In this document: positions 23,901-32,652 of the stretch, one piece after another
Layout of the letters: the number at the start of each line of letters is the position of its first letter
How positions within the stretch are numbered: the stretch's first letter is position 1
NCBI GenBank assembly: GCA_963402885.1
Contig: OY727096.1
Span: forward strand, 19,201,820 to 19,265,819
Direction: 5' to 3'
From: Antedon bifida
Taxonomy: Eukaryota > Echinodermata > Crinoidea > Comatulida > Antedonidae
Length of the DNA: 64,000 bases
The notes under the pieces: model-generated
The model's database searches: none
What the model was told of the DNA's origin: nothing
Seen by the model: only the letters and a program-made list of their open reading frames with translations
Position numbers and translations under genes: made by a program

Positions 23901-23972
23901 TAAACTAACCTTGAAGTTATTTTGACTTAAATCTACTCCTCTGACGAAAGGTAACACTCCGGTGGCAGCCAT
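5983..23972 (-). CDS. FLII: FLII, Flightless-1 (LRR plus gelsolin domains)
   Basis: Actin-binding gelsolin-family protein and nuclear coactivator (family knowledge). Coding exons, 5' to 3' on the minus strand: 23910-23972, 23149-23259, 22407-22559, 22057-22142, 21512-21588, 20891-20975, 19963-20183, 18980-19196, 18300-18384, 17631-17790, 16777-16862, 15532-15602, 15061-15194, 14651-14697, 14322-14387, 13780-14016, 13439-13554, 13042-13171, 12767-12848, 12353-12440, 12104-12217, [11408-11518 optional], 9917-10019, 9383-9457, 9076-9172, 8576-8844, 7991-8184, 7497-7644, 7006-7188, 6403-6516, 5983-6126. All junctions keep phase. Total 1251 residues (1288 with the optional exon; human is about 1270). 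Residues 1-380 are leucine-rich repeats (opening [14 protein letters not shown]); gelsolin repeats start near 490 (VWQIENFVP). Motifs such as [31 protein letters not shown] and [11 protein letters not shown] mark it clearly. The join after 7497 is the least certain. Start chosen at MAATG by homology. Confidence 0.96.
6226..6384. mobile_element. MITE family 1, copy 2 (last FLII intron)
   Basis: About 160 bp with the same terminal inverted repeats as copy 1 (one end AAACTCTGTCTACACTATCA) and the same ATGGACATGATGATGTCATA centre. TA on both flanks. Sits in the intron between exons 6403-6516 and 5983-6126, 19 bases from the donor of the former. Confidence 0.85.
6618..6990. repeat. Probable SINE-like or other dispersed repeat in an FLII intron
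   Basis: GC content is clearly above the flanks, and the words GCACTTTAAAGAACCCAG, GACAGATGAAAGGGCTCC and a tandem duplication of GTGTACACATATGGCTT (about 6704-6738) are seen. A reverse-oriented segment near 21240-21300 shares the TTAAAGAAC word near a GTGCA word. No open frame of interest. Family not recognised. Confidence 0.4.
8305..8440 (+). repeat. Dispersed repeat, copy 1 of 2 in FLII introns
   Basis: Shares GAAAAAATGACAATGCTGTG, ATCAGTGGCTGGATCTCAAT and GGAGATA words, plus an AATCAAAATG...AACAGCCAGA tail, with 11015-11115 in the same orientation. Followed by GGGCAACACTAGCCCTTCAT and a TATATA tail. Transposon remnant, family not identified. Confidence 0.55.
9560..9905 (-). repeat. Decayed non-LTR-retrotransposon-like fragment in an FLII intron
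   Basis: On the minus strand the open stretch reads ...[20 protein letters not shown], which recalls the C-terminal tail of LINE reverse-transcriptase proteins. It is short, without catalytic motifs, next to a simple ATATAT tract, and adjoins the donor of exon 9917-10019. Assignment is by impression only. Confidence 0.3.
11015..11115 (+). repeat. Dispersed repeat, copy 2 of 2 in FLII introns
   Basis: Same orientation and about 80 percent similar by eye to 8305-8400. Lies between the two related exons 11408-11518 and 9917-10019. An open stretch just upstream (10860-10998, plus strand) is not recognisable as a gene. Confidence 0.55.
11408..11518 (-). CDS. FLII: FLII optional exon, tandem duplicate of exon 9917-10019
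   Basis: Bordered by a CCTCCCAG acceptor and a GTAAGAT donor. Entered and left in phase 2, exactly 111 nt (37 codons), so it can be included or skipped without a frameshift. It encodes [20 protein letters not shown], matching [20 protein letters not shown] of exon 9917-10019; about 13 of 33 positions are identical by my alignment. Vertebrate FLII has this segment once as I recall it. It cannot replace the downstream copy, because that would leave phase 2 against the phase 0 start at 9457; so it is either inserted in addition, or used with retained intron, which would stop two codons later (TGG TAA). Confidence 0.75.
11811..11951. mobile_element. MITE family 1, copy 3 (FLII intron)
   Basis: Ends AAGCTCTGTCTACACTATGA and GCCAGAGCTT, TA on both flanks, centre ATGATGTCATCATGTCCATA. 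Located upstream of the optional exon 11408-11518 in transcript order. Confidence 0.8.
16942..17273. mobile_element. MITE family 2, copy 1 (TTAA-flanked, piggyBac-like)
   Basis: 332 bp bounded by TTAA on both sides. The terminal inverted repeat begins AGATGTATTGTCCCCCTGAA and the other end reads GGGGGACAATACATCT. Inside are the words GCCATTTTAACGTCACATAA and CTGTAATTTAAAGC, also found in copy 2 at 29082-29414. TTAA target duplications are characteristic of the piggyBac superfamily. Lies in the FLII intron 16863-17630. Confidence 0.75.
17303..17597 (+). mobile_element. tRNA-derived SINE, copy 1
   Basis: tRNA-like head with an A-box-like TGGCGCAGTGTG and a B-box-like GGTTCCAATCC, then a shared body (CCGCATTGCTTGTAT, CACTTTACTTACATTTGCCT, GTGCTGATTACTAGCTGCAT, GAGCTTGCTTATATGCGCTA) and a TTATTATTATTA tail. 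A second, similar copy is at 18570-18871. It starts 30 bases after the MITE at 16942-17273, in the same FLII intron, and ends shortly before exon 17631-17790. Confidence 0.85.
18570..18871 (+). mobile_element. tRNA-derived SINE, copy 2
   Basis: Same body and TTATTATTATTA tail as copy 1, with a perfect polymerase III B-box GGTTCGAATCC at 18615-18625 and a degraded A-box region. Contains the core word CTCTCCACCCAGGTGTATAA, which reappears in reverse at about 34215-34250. Located in the FLII intron 18385-18979, same orientation as copy 1. Confidence 0.85.
19197..19962. other. FLII intron with no recognisable feature
   Basis: AT-rich, with poly(T) and TTTTTT-rich tracts around 19740-19910. No conserved open frame, no inverted-repeat element and no RNA gene seen. 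Confidence 0.4.
20236..20832. mobile_element. MITE family 1, copy 4, interrupted by a nested insertion
   Basis: The left end (AAGCTCTGTCACACTATCAA) and right end (TAGTGTAGACAGAGCTT) match the family and TA flanks both, but the element is about 600 bp instead of about 150. The extra DNA (about 20475-20813) interrupts the right inverted repeat just after AAGTTTGATA, and contains the reverse-strand word AGTCCTATAACTAGG and A-rich tracts. It also carries an expanded internal array of ATATGGTAGTGATAT words (about 20350-20405). Confidence 0.75.
21120..21400. repeat. Probable dispersed repeat in an FLII intron
   Basis: GC-richer than the flanks (words GGCCATCCACGGACCCACGA, CACACCGGGAGACGATCC, TATCCGAAGAACAGTAAAG). 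It shares a short core with 6720-6780 in opposite orientation. No conserved reading frame; family unknown. Confidence 0.4.
21829..21980. repeat. Repeat related to the 255-411 element
   Basis: Shares AAGGCCAACTCAGACAGC and TATGACGA with the DRC3-intron element, followed by an internal GACGAGACGAGTCGTCGTGA inverted repeat. Only one clear end is visible, so boundaries are approximate. Confidence 0.4.
22594..23104. mobile_element. Non-autonomous DNA transposon with long terminal inverted repeats
   Basis: Left end CTAATACCCCTTTTACAACG and right end (read inward on the reverse strand) CTAATACCCCTTTTACACCG are near-identical for over 20 bp; total about 511 bp. A TA could be the target duplication, as both ends carry TA at the same place, but it may belong to the repeat. 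The interior has CpG-containing words (GTGTCGTGTCCGGATAAATT) and no long reading frame with known motifs. Inserted in FLII intron 2 (22560-23148), 45 bases before the donor of exon 23149-23259. Confidence 0.75.
23446..23517. repeat. 72-bp near-perfect hairpin in FLII intron 1
   Basis: Arms 23446-23469 and 23494-23517 are complementary at 23 of 24 positions (left arm begins ATATAAAGTTTGCG, right arm ends CGCAAACTTTATAT), and the loop itself contains a second hairpin AGTTCT-GAAA-AGAACT (23475-23490). It could be a tiny MITE, a cruciform or an intronic small-RNA precursor; nothing in the sequence decides. Confidence 0.8.
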
Positions 23973-24836
23973 CTTTTTCCTATCAATTTCAAGAAATTGC
24001 CAGGATTTTACAGAATGTTCATTACCCAATGTTTGAAAAGTGGGCGTGTCTTCAAGGTCAATTATCCGGAAATGACATATAAGAATTTACTTACAGTAAT
24101 GCCGACCCTACGTCATCCATGAAGAAGTTTTTTATAGTTTTCTGAAAGTTCCTGTTTTTAATTTAAATTTTTAAGTGACATTTTGACAATATGCTGTGGA
24201 AACTTTATAAAATCTTGGAGATAACTTGGATTGTCCTGATATAAACTCATTATACATAGACAGAAGACAGAATATTGCATTTAATGTTGTATCACTTTAA
24301 TATTTATTTTTGTTCTGTAAATAAAGGACATTTATAGCAACACATAAATGTAAAATCTTGAAAATCAAATAGATAATATTTGCAAAAACCCTAATCACCT
24401 CCTCTCTTTCAAATTCAAAATGATGAAGTCCGACTTCAACAAACCTAGATGATGTCACGCTGACAAAATATTATTTACAGCAGAATATTTTGGCTTAATG
24501 TCAAGTTTATTCACAGAAGAATGTATGCTTGGGAAATTCCAACATGACAAAAAACATTTTCATAAACTGTAACTAAAAACTACCCCTTTTTATCATACAA
24601 TGTTTAATAAGCATTGCTAAAATAGGAGTGTGACATCCTTTTTCTGCAAATTTCTATGATTATATGATTAACATTACTGTATGAAAATATATTATTCTTT
24701 CACAGTCAACAATAAAATATAAGTAGGCCTACAGTACATATAAATTAAAATGATTAAATAATGAAGAAGACTAATCTTCTCTATCATGAGGTTTCTTTTG
24801 TTTAAAATAATACGAATAAAACAATCTGCCAATGAT
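23973..24836. other. Interval between FLII start and ZNF598 stop (tandem genes)
   Basis: Holds the FLII promoter and 5' UTR and, on the same strand, the ZNF598 3' UTR. A reverse-strand AATAAA (TTTATT near 24303) would fit a ZNF598 3' end and leave about 300 bp to the FLII start. No repeats or RNA genes recognised. Confidence 0.4.
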
Positions 24837-27800
24837 CTATTTGACACGACCCCACGCAGTTGAGGTATGTCGAGGTGCTGAAGCAGAACTTAGTGAGGGG
24901 AAGTCTGTGTTTGCGCTGCAGCTATTCGTATGAGCGATCAAATCTTTCTGTAAGAGGACTTGGCCGCAGTCATTACACTTTGTAGTCTGGTTGTTGCTGT
25001 TCCAAGCAGATGGCCCACCCCTTTTCTTCTTTATTGCCAGCACCTTCTCTCCTCTTTCTTTTGCTAAGATTTTATGATCATTATTTACTAATAATAATTC
25101 CTGCTGTTTAATTGTGTCTGGTAGAAGGGCAACCAAATCTGGAAATACACTTTGGAAATTATCCTGGCCAAGAAGACTACTACAACTTTTATAGTAGATA
25201 TCGGCAGAGAGAAAACCTTGCCGAAATTTACCAGACAGTTGTTTGAATTCATTAAATCCTTCTGGGTCATAGTTCAAATGTGATTGAATTTGATCAACGA
25301 GATCCTTATTCCTTTGATTGAAATTATTTGGTTCAATAAACACTGCAGCTGGTGTTAATCCTGGTGTACTTTCTGAAACAGTAGTGAACCCAGGTGGTGG
25401 GTTTGATGCTGGAACAGCAAATCCGGGAGGATGTCTCTCAAAAGTGGAATTAGGTGCTTGCTGGAAACCTGGTGGTAGTCTTTTTGAATTACCATCTGGC
25501 TCTTTGGAAGTATCTATGGCTTTGGATCTTCTCTCTACAACAGAAGAACTTATCTCTTTTGATCTCTCAATCTTCTCTGGTTTGGATTGATCTTTACTTG
25601 GCAAACTATTAGAAAATCTAAGTTTCGACAATTTTGTCTTTGCTGCTGGCTTCTCATGCAACTTTTCCTGGTTGCTATTCTGTTGAAAATTTGATTTGTT
25701 TCCATTTTCATAATTTGAATTGATGGTTGGTTGATTCTTCTCTTTCGGTGGTTTCTGTTGAATCTTCTCATGGCTGCCATTTTTCTGACCAGTCTGCTTC
25801 AAAGAGTTTGATTTGCTTCCATTTTCAGATTTTGAATTGAAGGTTTGTGGATTCAGCTCTTTGGGTGGTTTCTCTTGTACTTGTACCTTCTCATGGCTGC
25901 CATTTTTCTGTTCAACTTGCTGCTGAGAATTTGATTTGCCTCCATTTTCAGATTTTGAATTGAGGATTTGTTGGTTTTTAGTTTCTGCAGACTTCTCTTT
26001 CTGTTTGCTTGGTTTTTGTTGGCCAGTCTTTCCCAAAGTAGTCATTTGAGAATTTATAGTGTTTGATGGTTTAGTCTTTACTACATTCTTAGCCACAACT
26101 TGTGGTTGACAAGTTTTTGCCCAGGCTTGCTTTGGTTCAGGATTCAGAATGTTGGCAATAGAGCTCAGTGTGGGAAAGTCTTTGTAAGACCGAGTTGAAG
26201 GAGGCGGTTGAGAAGGAGCTTTATATGCTGCCTTTTTCTTTTTATCATGTAACATTGCATTTGTAGCTATTGCTCTACTGAAGTCAACTTTCAACTCTGG
26301 TTCCTTAGATGTTTTTGCAGATAATGAAGGATTTCCTATTTGTGAGGATTTAATTGTTTTTGCAGCAGATCCAAGAGATGGGAACTCTCTGGCATCTGGC
26401 ACTGTTCTATTCCAACCAGAAGACGTCGACGAAAGCACCTTTCTTCCTCCAAGAGATGGAAAATCAGATTCAGCCAAAGTTGGGTCAATGTTCTTTTTAA
26501 CTGGTTTAGGTTCAATGTTCTTTGGAGTTTCTGTTACCTCTTTCAATAATGGTTTTTCTACTTTTTCACTTTTAGGTAAAGGTTTTGATACTTTTGGATG
26601 TTCATCTACTTTATTTGTCCAAGTACTCTCTGTGAATTGACAACTAGTAAGCTCATTGCCTGTACTCCAATCAGAGGGTTCATTTGCGGGATTAATGCCA
26701 TCTTTCTGATATGTTTTTCCAGCAGCGGCTGCAGCTCGACGCTTTTCAAATTCATCCTCTTTAATGGGTCTCTTTTTCTTTTCCTCAGGTTTAGCAGCTA
26801 CTTGAAGAACCTTTTCAGTCTTTTCAACCCTGGGTTTGTCACGCCTTTTGGGTGGACGTTGCTCCTTAGCAGTATCAGGCTGCATTGATGCTTCTATAGC
26901 TTTTTCTGTATCTTTTTGTTCCCTGAAAGAGAAAATAAATAATCAAATTTTGATGTTTCAACCTTGGAATTAAGAGTTCCCCATTGGTTCTCCTTTGATG
27001 GAGCTACTTCTGCTTTTACATTCAAATATAGTACTTACCTATTTGAATGATATCGAGATCCACGCCCTCTTCCATGATAAGATCCATGTGTTTCATGGTA
27101 ATCTGCTCCAGTCACTACACCTGAAATGGAAAAAAAAAAATTAAAATATGACATATGTTAATTAATTTTGACTTATTTTATATTCCAATATAATATATTA
27201 AAAGTACTGTAATTTGGTTGTTGAGCTGTTTTCCACTACCTGAGCAACAAAACAAGAAAGCATGTTTGTTGTGAATATATAAAACAAATTACTTACTATC
27301 TCTGTTAGCCCTTGGGTTTGTGTAATTAAAATGCCAGTCCAGTTGACGTGCTTGTCTTGCTTCTTTTCGCTTTCCCGTATGTCTGGATGCCTTATGGGCT
27401 TTCAGATCGATTTCTGACCGAAACGCAGCTGTAAATTCCTCATTGATACAACCATCCTCTTCACAAAGGTAGTGTTGATCTCGAAAATGGTGTCTAAGGT
27501 TTTCATAGATACTGTAAATGAAATAATTAACATCAAATGTTACCAAAAATAAATTGTTAATCTATTGAAAGTATAGTAGTTGCCAGGTTATTTTTCAATT
27601 TGATAAAATAACTTACTCATAGTACTGATTACTAATGCCGTCATTTTCGCAGAAGTGACAAAAATAATGCTGACGTCGCAAGTGCTTCAACAACTCATCG
27701 TTATCGTAGAAACGCACGTCACAAAACTCGCATAGTGGGTGACCTCGGTATGATGTATTGTCTGCATCGCCTTTGCGCTTGTGAGTGGCAAGATCTTTAC

Positions 27801-28667
27801 GATTGTACAGAGGGCGCTCTGATGTAAATACCTGTAGAATTAAATAATTGGTTAATTAGATGTCAATCTATAACATACATGATATACAGTACATACTAAA
27901 TAGAAAATCAAAAATTAAATTAATTTTAGTTTCAGATTGTTAGCCCACCTTGACATGTTCTAAACAAAGGTTACAAAAGTGAAGTTCATGGTTCCTTCTC
28001 ATGTGCTCCTCCAGAAGTTTTATCGTTTTAAATTTGTTGTCCTTTTGACATATCGAACACTTGTGACTGATGTAGTCTTCAAACTCATCCCTCATCCAGC
28101 TAGCCGAGAACCGAATTCCAGCTTTTTTATTTGAGAGAAATTTATGACTTATAATGCTCGCATAAGGGTGAACCTTCTTCATAAATATTACCTGTAACAA
28201 AAAGTATGTATATTTTGGTTTTATATACAAAGGCAGTTAGTATAAACAAGATCAGTGAGTTTTTGGTTTGTTTCCTACCACCATGGGTGAGTATTTTTCT
28301 TTATTTATCGGTGTCAACTGACATTGACAAGCATACTTATTTATAATATAGCAAAGTTAAAATTCTAAAAAAAATACATAATAATAATATAAGCTATTAT
28401 ATAGGCCTATACTATATCACAAAACAAATAATAAGATGCATTTTATTCAAATTAAACTACATTGTAGCTAGGCCTTTATGTTAGGCCTTAACATACCGTC
28501 TCCATGTCATTTCGACAGACAGAACAGTACTTTTGCTCACACAAAACTCGCATCCTTGTCGAACATTTGGTACATATTGGGTGATCACAGGGGCCTACAG
28601 CAAACAGCTTGGCATCTTGACAACAGAGAACACATGTCGATGAAATACTATCAGTAGTTTTAGACAT
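24837..28667 (-). CDS. ZNF598: ZNF598, RING/C2H2 E3 ubiquitin ligase of collided ribosomes
   Basis: ZNF598 (Hel2 in yeast) ubiquitinates small-subunit ribosomal proteins at collided ribosomes (family knowledge). Six coding exons: 28497-28667, 27949-28191, 27617-27831, 27297-27511, 27039-27120 and 24837-26922; phases agree; 1003 residues. RING at residues 12-51: C12-x2-C15, C27-x-H29-x2-C32-x2-C35, C48-x2-C51. C2H2 fingers follow (e.g. CSICQKDNKFKTIKLLEEHM, HFCNLCLEHVK, CEFCDVRFYDNDELLKHLRR, YFCHFCENDG). The long last exon encodes a disordered linker with DFPSLGG, EFPSLG, DFPTLSS and DFPSLSS, three PPGF motifs, and a conserved C-terminal block (SHLNYDPEGFNEFKQLSGKF, LLPDTIKQQELLL) ending in a CNDCG...H finger. 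PPGF motifs are the type bound by GYF domains (GIGYF2). Length slightly exceeds human (about 900). ATG at 28667-28665. Confidence 0.96.
25650..25976 (-). repeat. ZNF598: Three tandem coding repeats in the ZNF598 linker
   Basis: Unit 1 (about 25853-25976), unit 2 (about 25736-25852) and a shorter unit 3 (about 25650-25735) each encode a segment of about 30-41 residues starting NQQIL/NPQTF/NQPTI followed by NSKSENGGKSNS-like and QKNGSHEK-like strings ending in KPPKE or EKP. DNA similarity between units 1 and 2 is high by eye, so the duplication looks recent. Confidence 0.8.
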
Positions 28668-29878
28668 TTTGGATAAACTATAAATCTGTTGCTTGAAACA
28701 ATTTAGTTGATTTTAAACAAGGAAAATATGCAATTCTCTACACAATACACGTTGCACAACCGCTCGCGACTATTTGGAGGCCAGCAGATCGAGCGAGTAG
28801 CTGAAAATGAATAAAGTGACGTCATAGATTGCCAGAAATAGAATAAACGTGATGTTATGCAACATTCATTTTTTTGTGATTGATCGGTTAACCGACAAAC
28901 TGACTCATTCCTCCGATAATCTATCTGATAATCAACCAATATAAATAATTCAAGTCATATTTTAATTAATCGATTGATCAGCGTACCTGAGATTACACCT
29001 ATGTTTATATAAGAATAAGGTGATCAGTATTTTAGATAGTAGGCCTATAGGAATGAATAATGTTGTAATGAGTGTTGTAATGTGTATTGTCCCCAAAACA
29101 AGAAAAATGAAGATTAATTAAATCAGACTTTATATAGCCTAGGTTATTTTTAATAAAGTTAATCACTTCCGTAGAATAAAAAAAAACGTGTTTTCACTTA
29201 TAACATGACAAAATAAACTGTCAAATTCAACCAAAACGCCTGAAAAAACTGTAATTTAAAGCGTAAAATTTTTTTTTTATTTTTTGCTTTAAATTACAGC
29301 TTTTTCAGGTAAACATTTTTTTTCGATCCACTATGTGACATTAAAATGGCATATTACATAAAAAATGTTTCAAGAATTATTTTTTTCAGGTGGACAATAC
29401 ATCTTTAATTGTTCCCGGTCCCTCAAAACATGGATGACTAAAAAATTAAGATTGGCCGTTTTATAGTTATTCACTTTTGTAAAAAATAACACAATAATTA
29501 TTTCGCAATAAATAATTATGGCCTTTAAATTACATTTATCAAGTGGTTTTTTTCCAAATGATCCAATCAGATTAGGTGACAAGAAAATGGGTTGTTAAAA
29601 CATATATTGTTCAGAGGGGGAAAATATCAAATAGGCTAAATAAATAAGATTAAAAACTTTTCACTTTTAGGTATTTTCATTTGATGAGTTAATCATGTTC
29701 ACTTAATAATTAATTAACTTGTTAAGAAATGTTCCTATAATTTTCGTTATTTCCGTTAATTATTATGACAAAAAATAGAAATTTATCATACGTGACTTAT
29801 CAGCACGAGACAAAAATTATGTACGGCCGCCGTGTTTATTCTAAATTCTACTTCTTATATCCACGGAATTAAAACAAA
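28668..29878. promoter_or_regulatory. Head-to-head interval between ZNF598 and synaptogyrin
   Basis: 1.2 kb between divergent start codons, presumed to hold both promoters. An AGGCCT lies at about 29041 and others at 28404-28488 in the first ZNF598 intron. The interval also contains MITE family 2 copy 2 (29082-29414). No core promoter element can be placed. Confidence 0.4.
29082..29414. mobile_element. MITE family 2, copy 2
   Basis: Right end AGGTGGACAATACATCT followed by TTAA matches copy 1; the left end (TGTATTGTCCCC, about 29085) is degraded. The interior repeats GTGACATTAAAATGGCATAT and AACTGTAATTTAAAGC, mirroring copy 1. Lies between ZNF598 and synaptogyrin, within reach of both promoters. 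Confidence 0.7.
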
Positions 29879-31343
29879 ATGGACGGACAACAGGAAGGTG
29901 GAGCGTACGGAGCAAGAAAAGCCGGTAAACCATTTGACCCAATCGAATATATTAAGAAACCACAAGTAATTCTAAGGCTGATAAGTTTGGTAAGTACAAT
30001 TACATTATTTAAACGCATCAAACCCACTTAATTTATGTTTTCTGACAATTTTAAAAAGCCAGGCCCAGTACAAATTGTTGAGTGAGCTCTCATCTCAGTC
30101 TCTTTTCTGCTGTTTTGAGGCGCCCTGCTGTGAAATTCTTTCCAGCCCGGAGCCTTGTCGGCCTAGCTAGGTTAGGTTTAGTCAATTTTATGAACTTCTT
30201 AGTTTTTATAATGCATAACTTGATTGTAATTTAAATTAGGCTAACTCTATATAGTTTGTAATCAGACAGGTTTAAAATGTAGAAAATAAACATGACAAAA
30301 TATTTAAAAAAAACTTAAATTGAAATTACAGGTATTTTCAATTATTGTATTTGGCTGTATATCAGCTGAAGGATACCAAACAGATCATTTAAGTACAGCA
30401 GAACAATGTGTTTATAACGGCAAACATGGGGTTTGTGGGTATGGAATGTTTGTCGGTATTATGGCGTTGCTGGCATGTGGAATCTTTCTGGTTATTGATG
30501 CCGTCTTTGACAACTTGAGTAATGTTCAACATAGGAAATATGCTGTTATTGCTGACTTGTGTTTTTCAGGTAGAGTACCGTATTAAAAAAAAAAGATTAA
30601 TCGATAAATCAATTTAATCAGCAGCAGTTCATAACACTCATTCATTTTATTTTGTCATATGTTAAAATGTTTAAAACATATGAAATTTGTTTCCAGAGAC
30701 AAAGATTAAGTTATTTAAAAATTATAACAAAATTAAAAAATGTGAAAATTACATTCCATGACCTATGATATGTGACCTATGACTTTAATTTTCAGATTCA
30801 TTTTATTTTGTCGCATGTTGAAATGTCCAAAACATATGATATGTGACCTATGACATTAATTTTCATTCAGGTTTGTGGACATTGTTCTGGTTTATCTGTT
30901 TCTGTGTGTTAGCAGATTCTTGGCGTAAAACCGATCCTAAACCTCGCTATGGTACCAGCTCTATCCAGGCTGCAATTGCATTTAGCTTCTTTTCCATTAT
31001 CTCTTGGGTAAGTCAATTTTAAACTGATGATATCATGTGATAATGATATGTTGGAATAATAAAACAATTTTATATCTCATAGTTCAATCTTTGTATTTAC
31101 AATAACTAAAATACATATATTTTTTAGGGTTGCTTGACAGTCTTGGCATTTCTGCGATACAGGCAAGGTTCAGATTCTGCATTCTCTCCAAGCCATGAAA
31201 CAGGCCTGCCTCCTTCTAGCACCCCATATTCATCTTACCCGGGAGCCCCAGAACCTCAGGCCCAGGATACCTATCAAGACGCACCATTTAACCCTACCAA
31301 AGATGATGTATCACCATCTGCCTACCAGGCACCTTCCTATTGA
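29879..31343 (+). CDS. SYNGR: Synaptogyrin, four-pass vesicle membrane protein
   Basis: Synaptogyrins are tetraspan MARVEL-domain proteins of synaptic and other small vesicles (family knowledge). Exons 29879-29989, 30332-30569, 30871-31007 and 31128-31343; phases 0, 1, 0; 233 residues. The N-terminus MDGQQEGGAYGARKAGKPFD resembles SYNGR1/2 (EGGAYGAGKAGGAFDP). Hydrophobic segments lie at about residues 29-50, 73-95, 108-131 and 149-171, the last containing AAIAFSFFSIISW, a family hallmark. The tail is Pro/Ser/Tyr-rich and ends SPSAYQAPSY. The loop cysteines C63 and C72 resemble the family pattern. Which vertebrate paralogue it equals cannot be said; an invertebrate probably has one. Divergent from ZNF598. 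Confidence 0.95.
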
Positions 31344-31837
31344 TAAATATAACTTAGGATATATAACCCTAGAATTTACATGTAGTCTGGTTCACATTAA
31401 ACTAAGTTAGTTTTGCATTTAAGATTCACACCTAACATCTTTAGAGATGCATAGGCGTCACAACAGTACAACAATAAGTTGTTATTAAAACATACACTAT
31501 ATTAAAAATATGTACATTTTAAAGGATATATTATACATATAAATGTTGGGTTACAGTAGGTTTAATTTTTAAAGTGTTAACAAAAAGTGTTGAAAGGATA
31601 AAATAATTTGCTTAGAATTTAGCTAATTTATTATAAAAAAAATATACTAGAAAATAAACTAATATGAAAAAAATAAGTAAATTTTACCTCCTTGTTTGGT
31701 TGTAAGCTTTAAAATATCTAAAAATAGATATTATGTAATATTTAATTACATCCTAATTAGTAATACAGTATAATTTAATTATAGTTGTGACTAAAATGTC
31801 ATATGTGTGAATGATGCCTTTGCTTTGCCCTTCACTA

Positions 31838-31963
31838 AAGCTCTGTCTACACTATCAAATTTTATGTGACAAAAAATGTGATGTTCCCATATATGGACAT
31901 GATATGTCATATCACTACCATATTTGGGCACATCAAACTTGTTTGATGGTGTAGACAGAGCTT
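31838..31963. mobile_element. MITE family 1, copy 5
   Basis: Left AAGCTCTGTCTACACTATCA after TA; right GTGTAGACAGAGCTT, with the right TA changed to GA. Shorter interior (about 126 bp total). In the synaptogyrin downstream region. Confidence 0.8.
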
Positions 31964-32507
31964 GAGAAATACAGTAAAAAGAAAGTTTGATACAATAATG
32001 AGATACAATAGGAAACTCCTTATGGAATGGTATTTAGCAGTAGCATTGGAAAAAGATGAACGAATAACTAGCCTACAGTAAATTAGTGTCTTGATCAAAT
32101 TCTTTACTTACAATTTGGTATCACTATCTTTCAAATATAACATTTCTTTTCCTATCTATTTAGTTGTTGTTTAAGACTAGTTGTAAATTAAATATCAATA
32201 CTTAAAGTTGAGCTCGTATTTGAATTATTTTAATATACAATTTAAAAATGCATCCATATGAACTATTGTTGCAGTACCTACAGTATATTTACTGCAGTAA
32301 GTCTGTTGCTTTAAAATACAATAGCGTTTTTATCTATGTTCTTTCTTTAGAAACTGTTGCTTTAAAGCTAATTTGACAATACCTGCTTTTTATATGTAGT
32401 AGTATCTAGTGGTCATAAGTACCAATCATTTAGTTTGAAACTCCTACTCTATTTCTGTTGTATAATATTAGCTACAGTCAACTCTCTGAAATCTGGAACA
32501 TCCTTTA

Positions 32508-32652
32508 GCATTGTCTACACTATCAAACTAGTTTGACAAAAAAAGTGTGATGTGCCCAAATATGGTAGTGATATGCTCAAATATGGCAGTGATATGACAT
32601 CATCATGTCCATATTTTTTGTCAGATAAAGTTTGATAGTGTAGCCAGAGCTT
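32508..32652. mobile_element. MITE family 1, copy 6
   Basis: Left GCATTGTCTACACTATCAAA (diverged outermost bases), right GATAGTGTAGCCAGAGCTT, TA flanks. Contains TATGACATCATCATGTCCAT. Confidence 0.8.
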
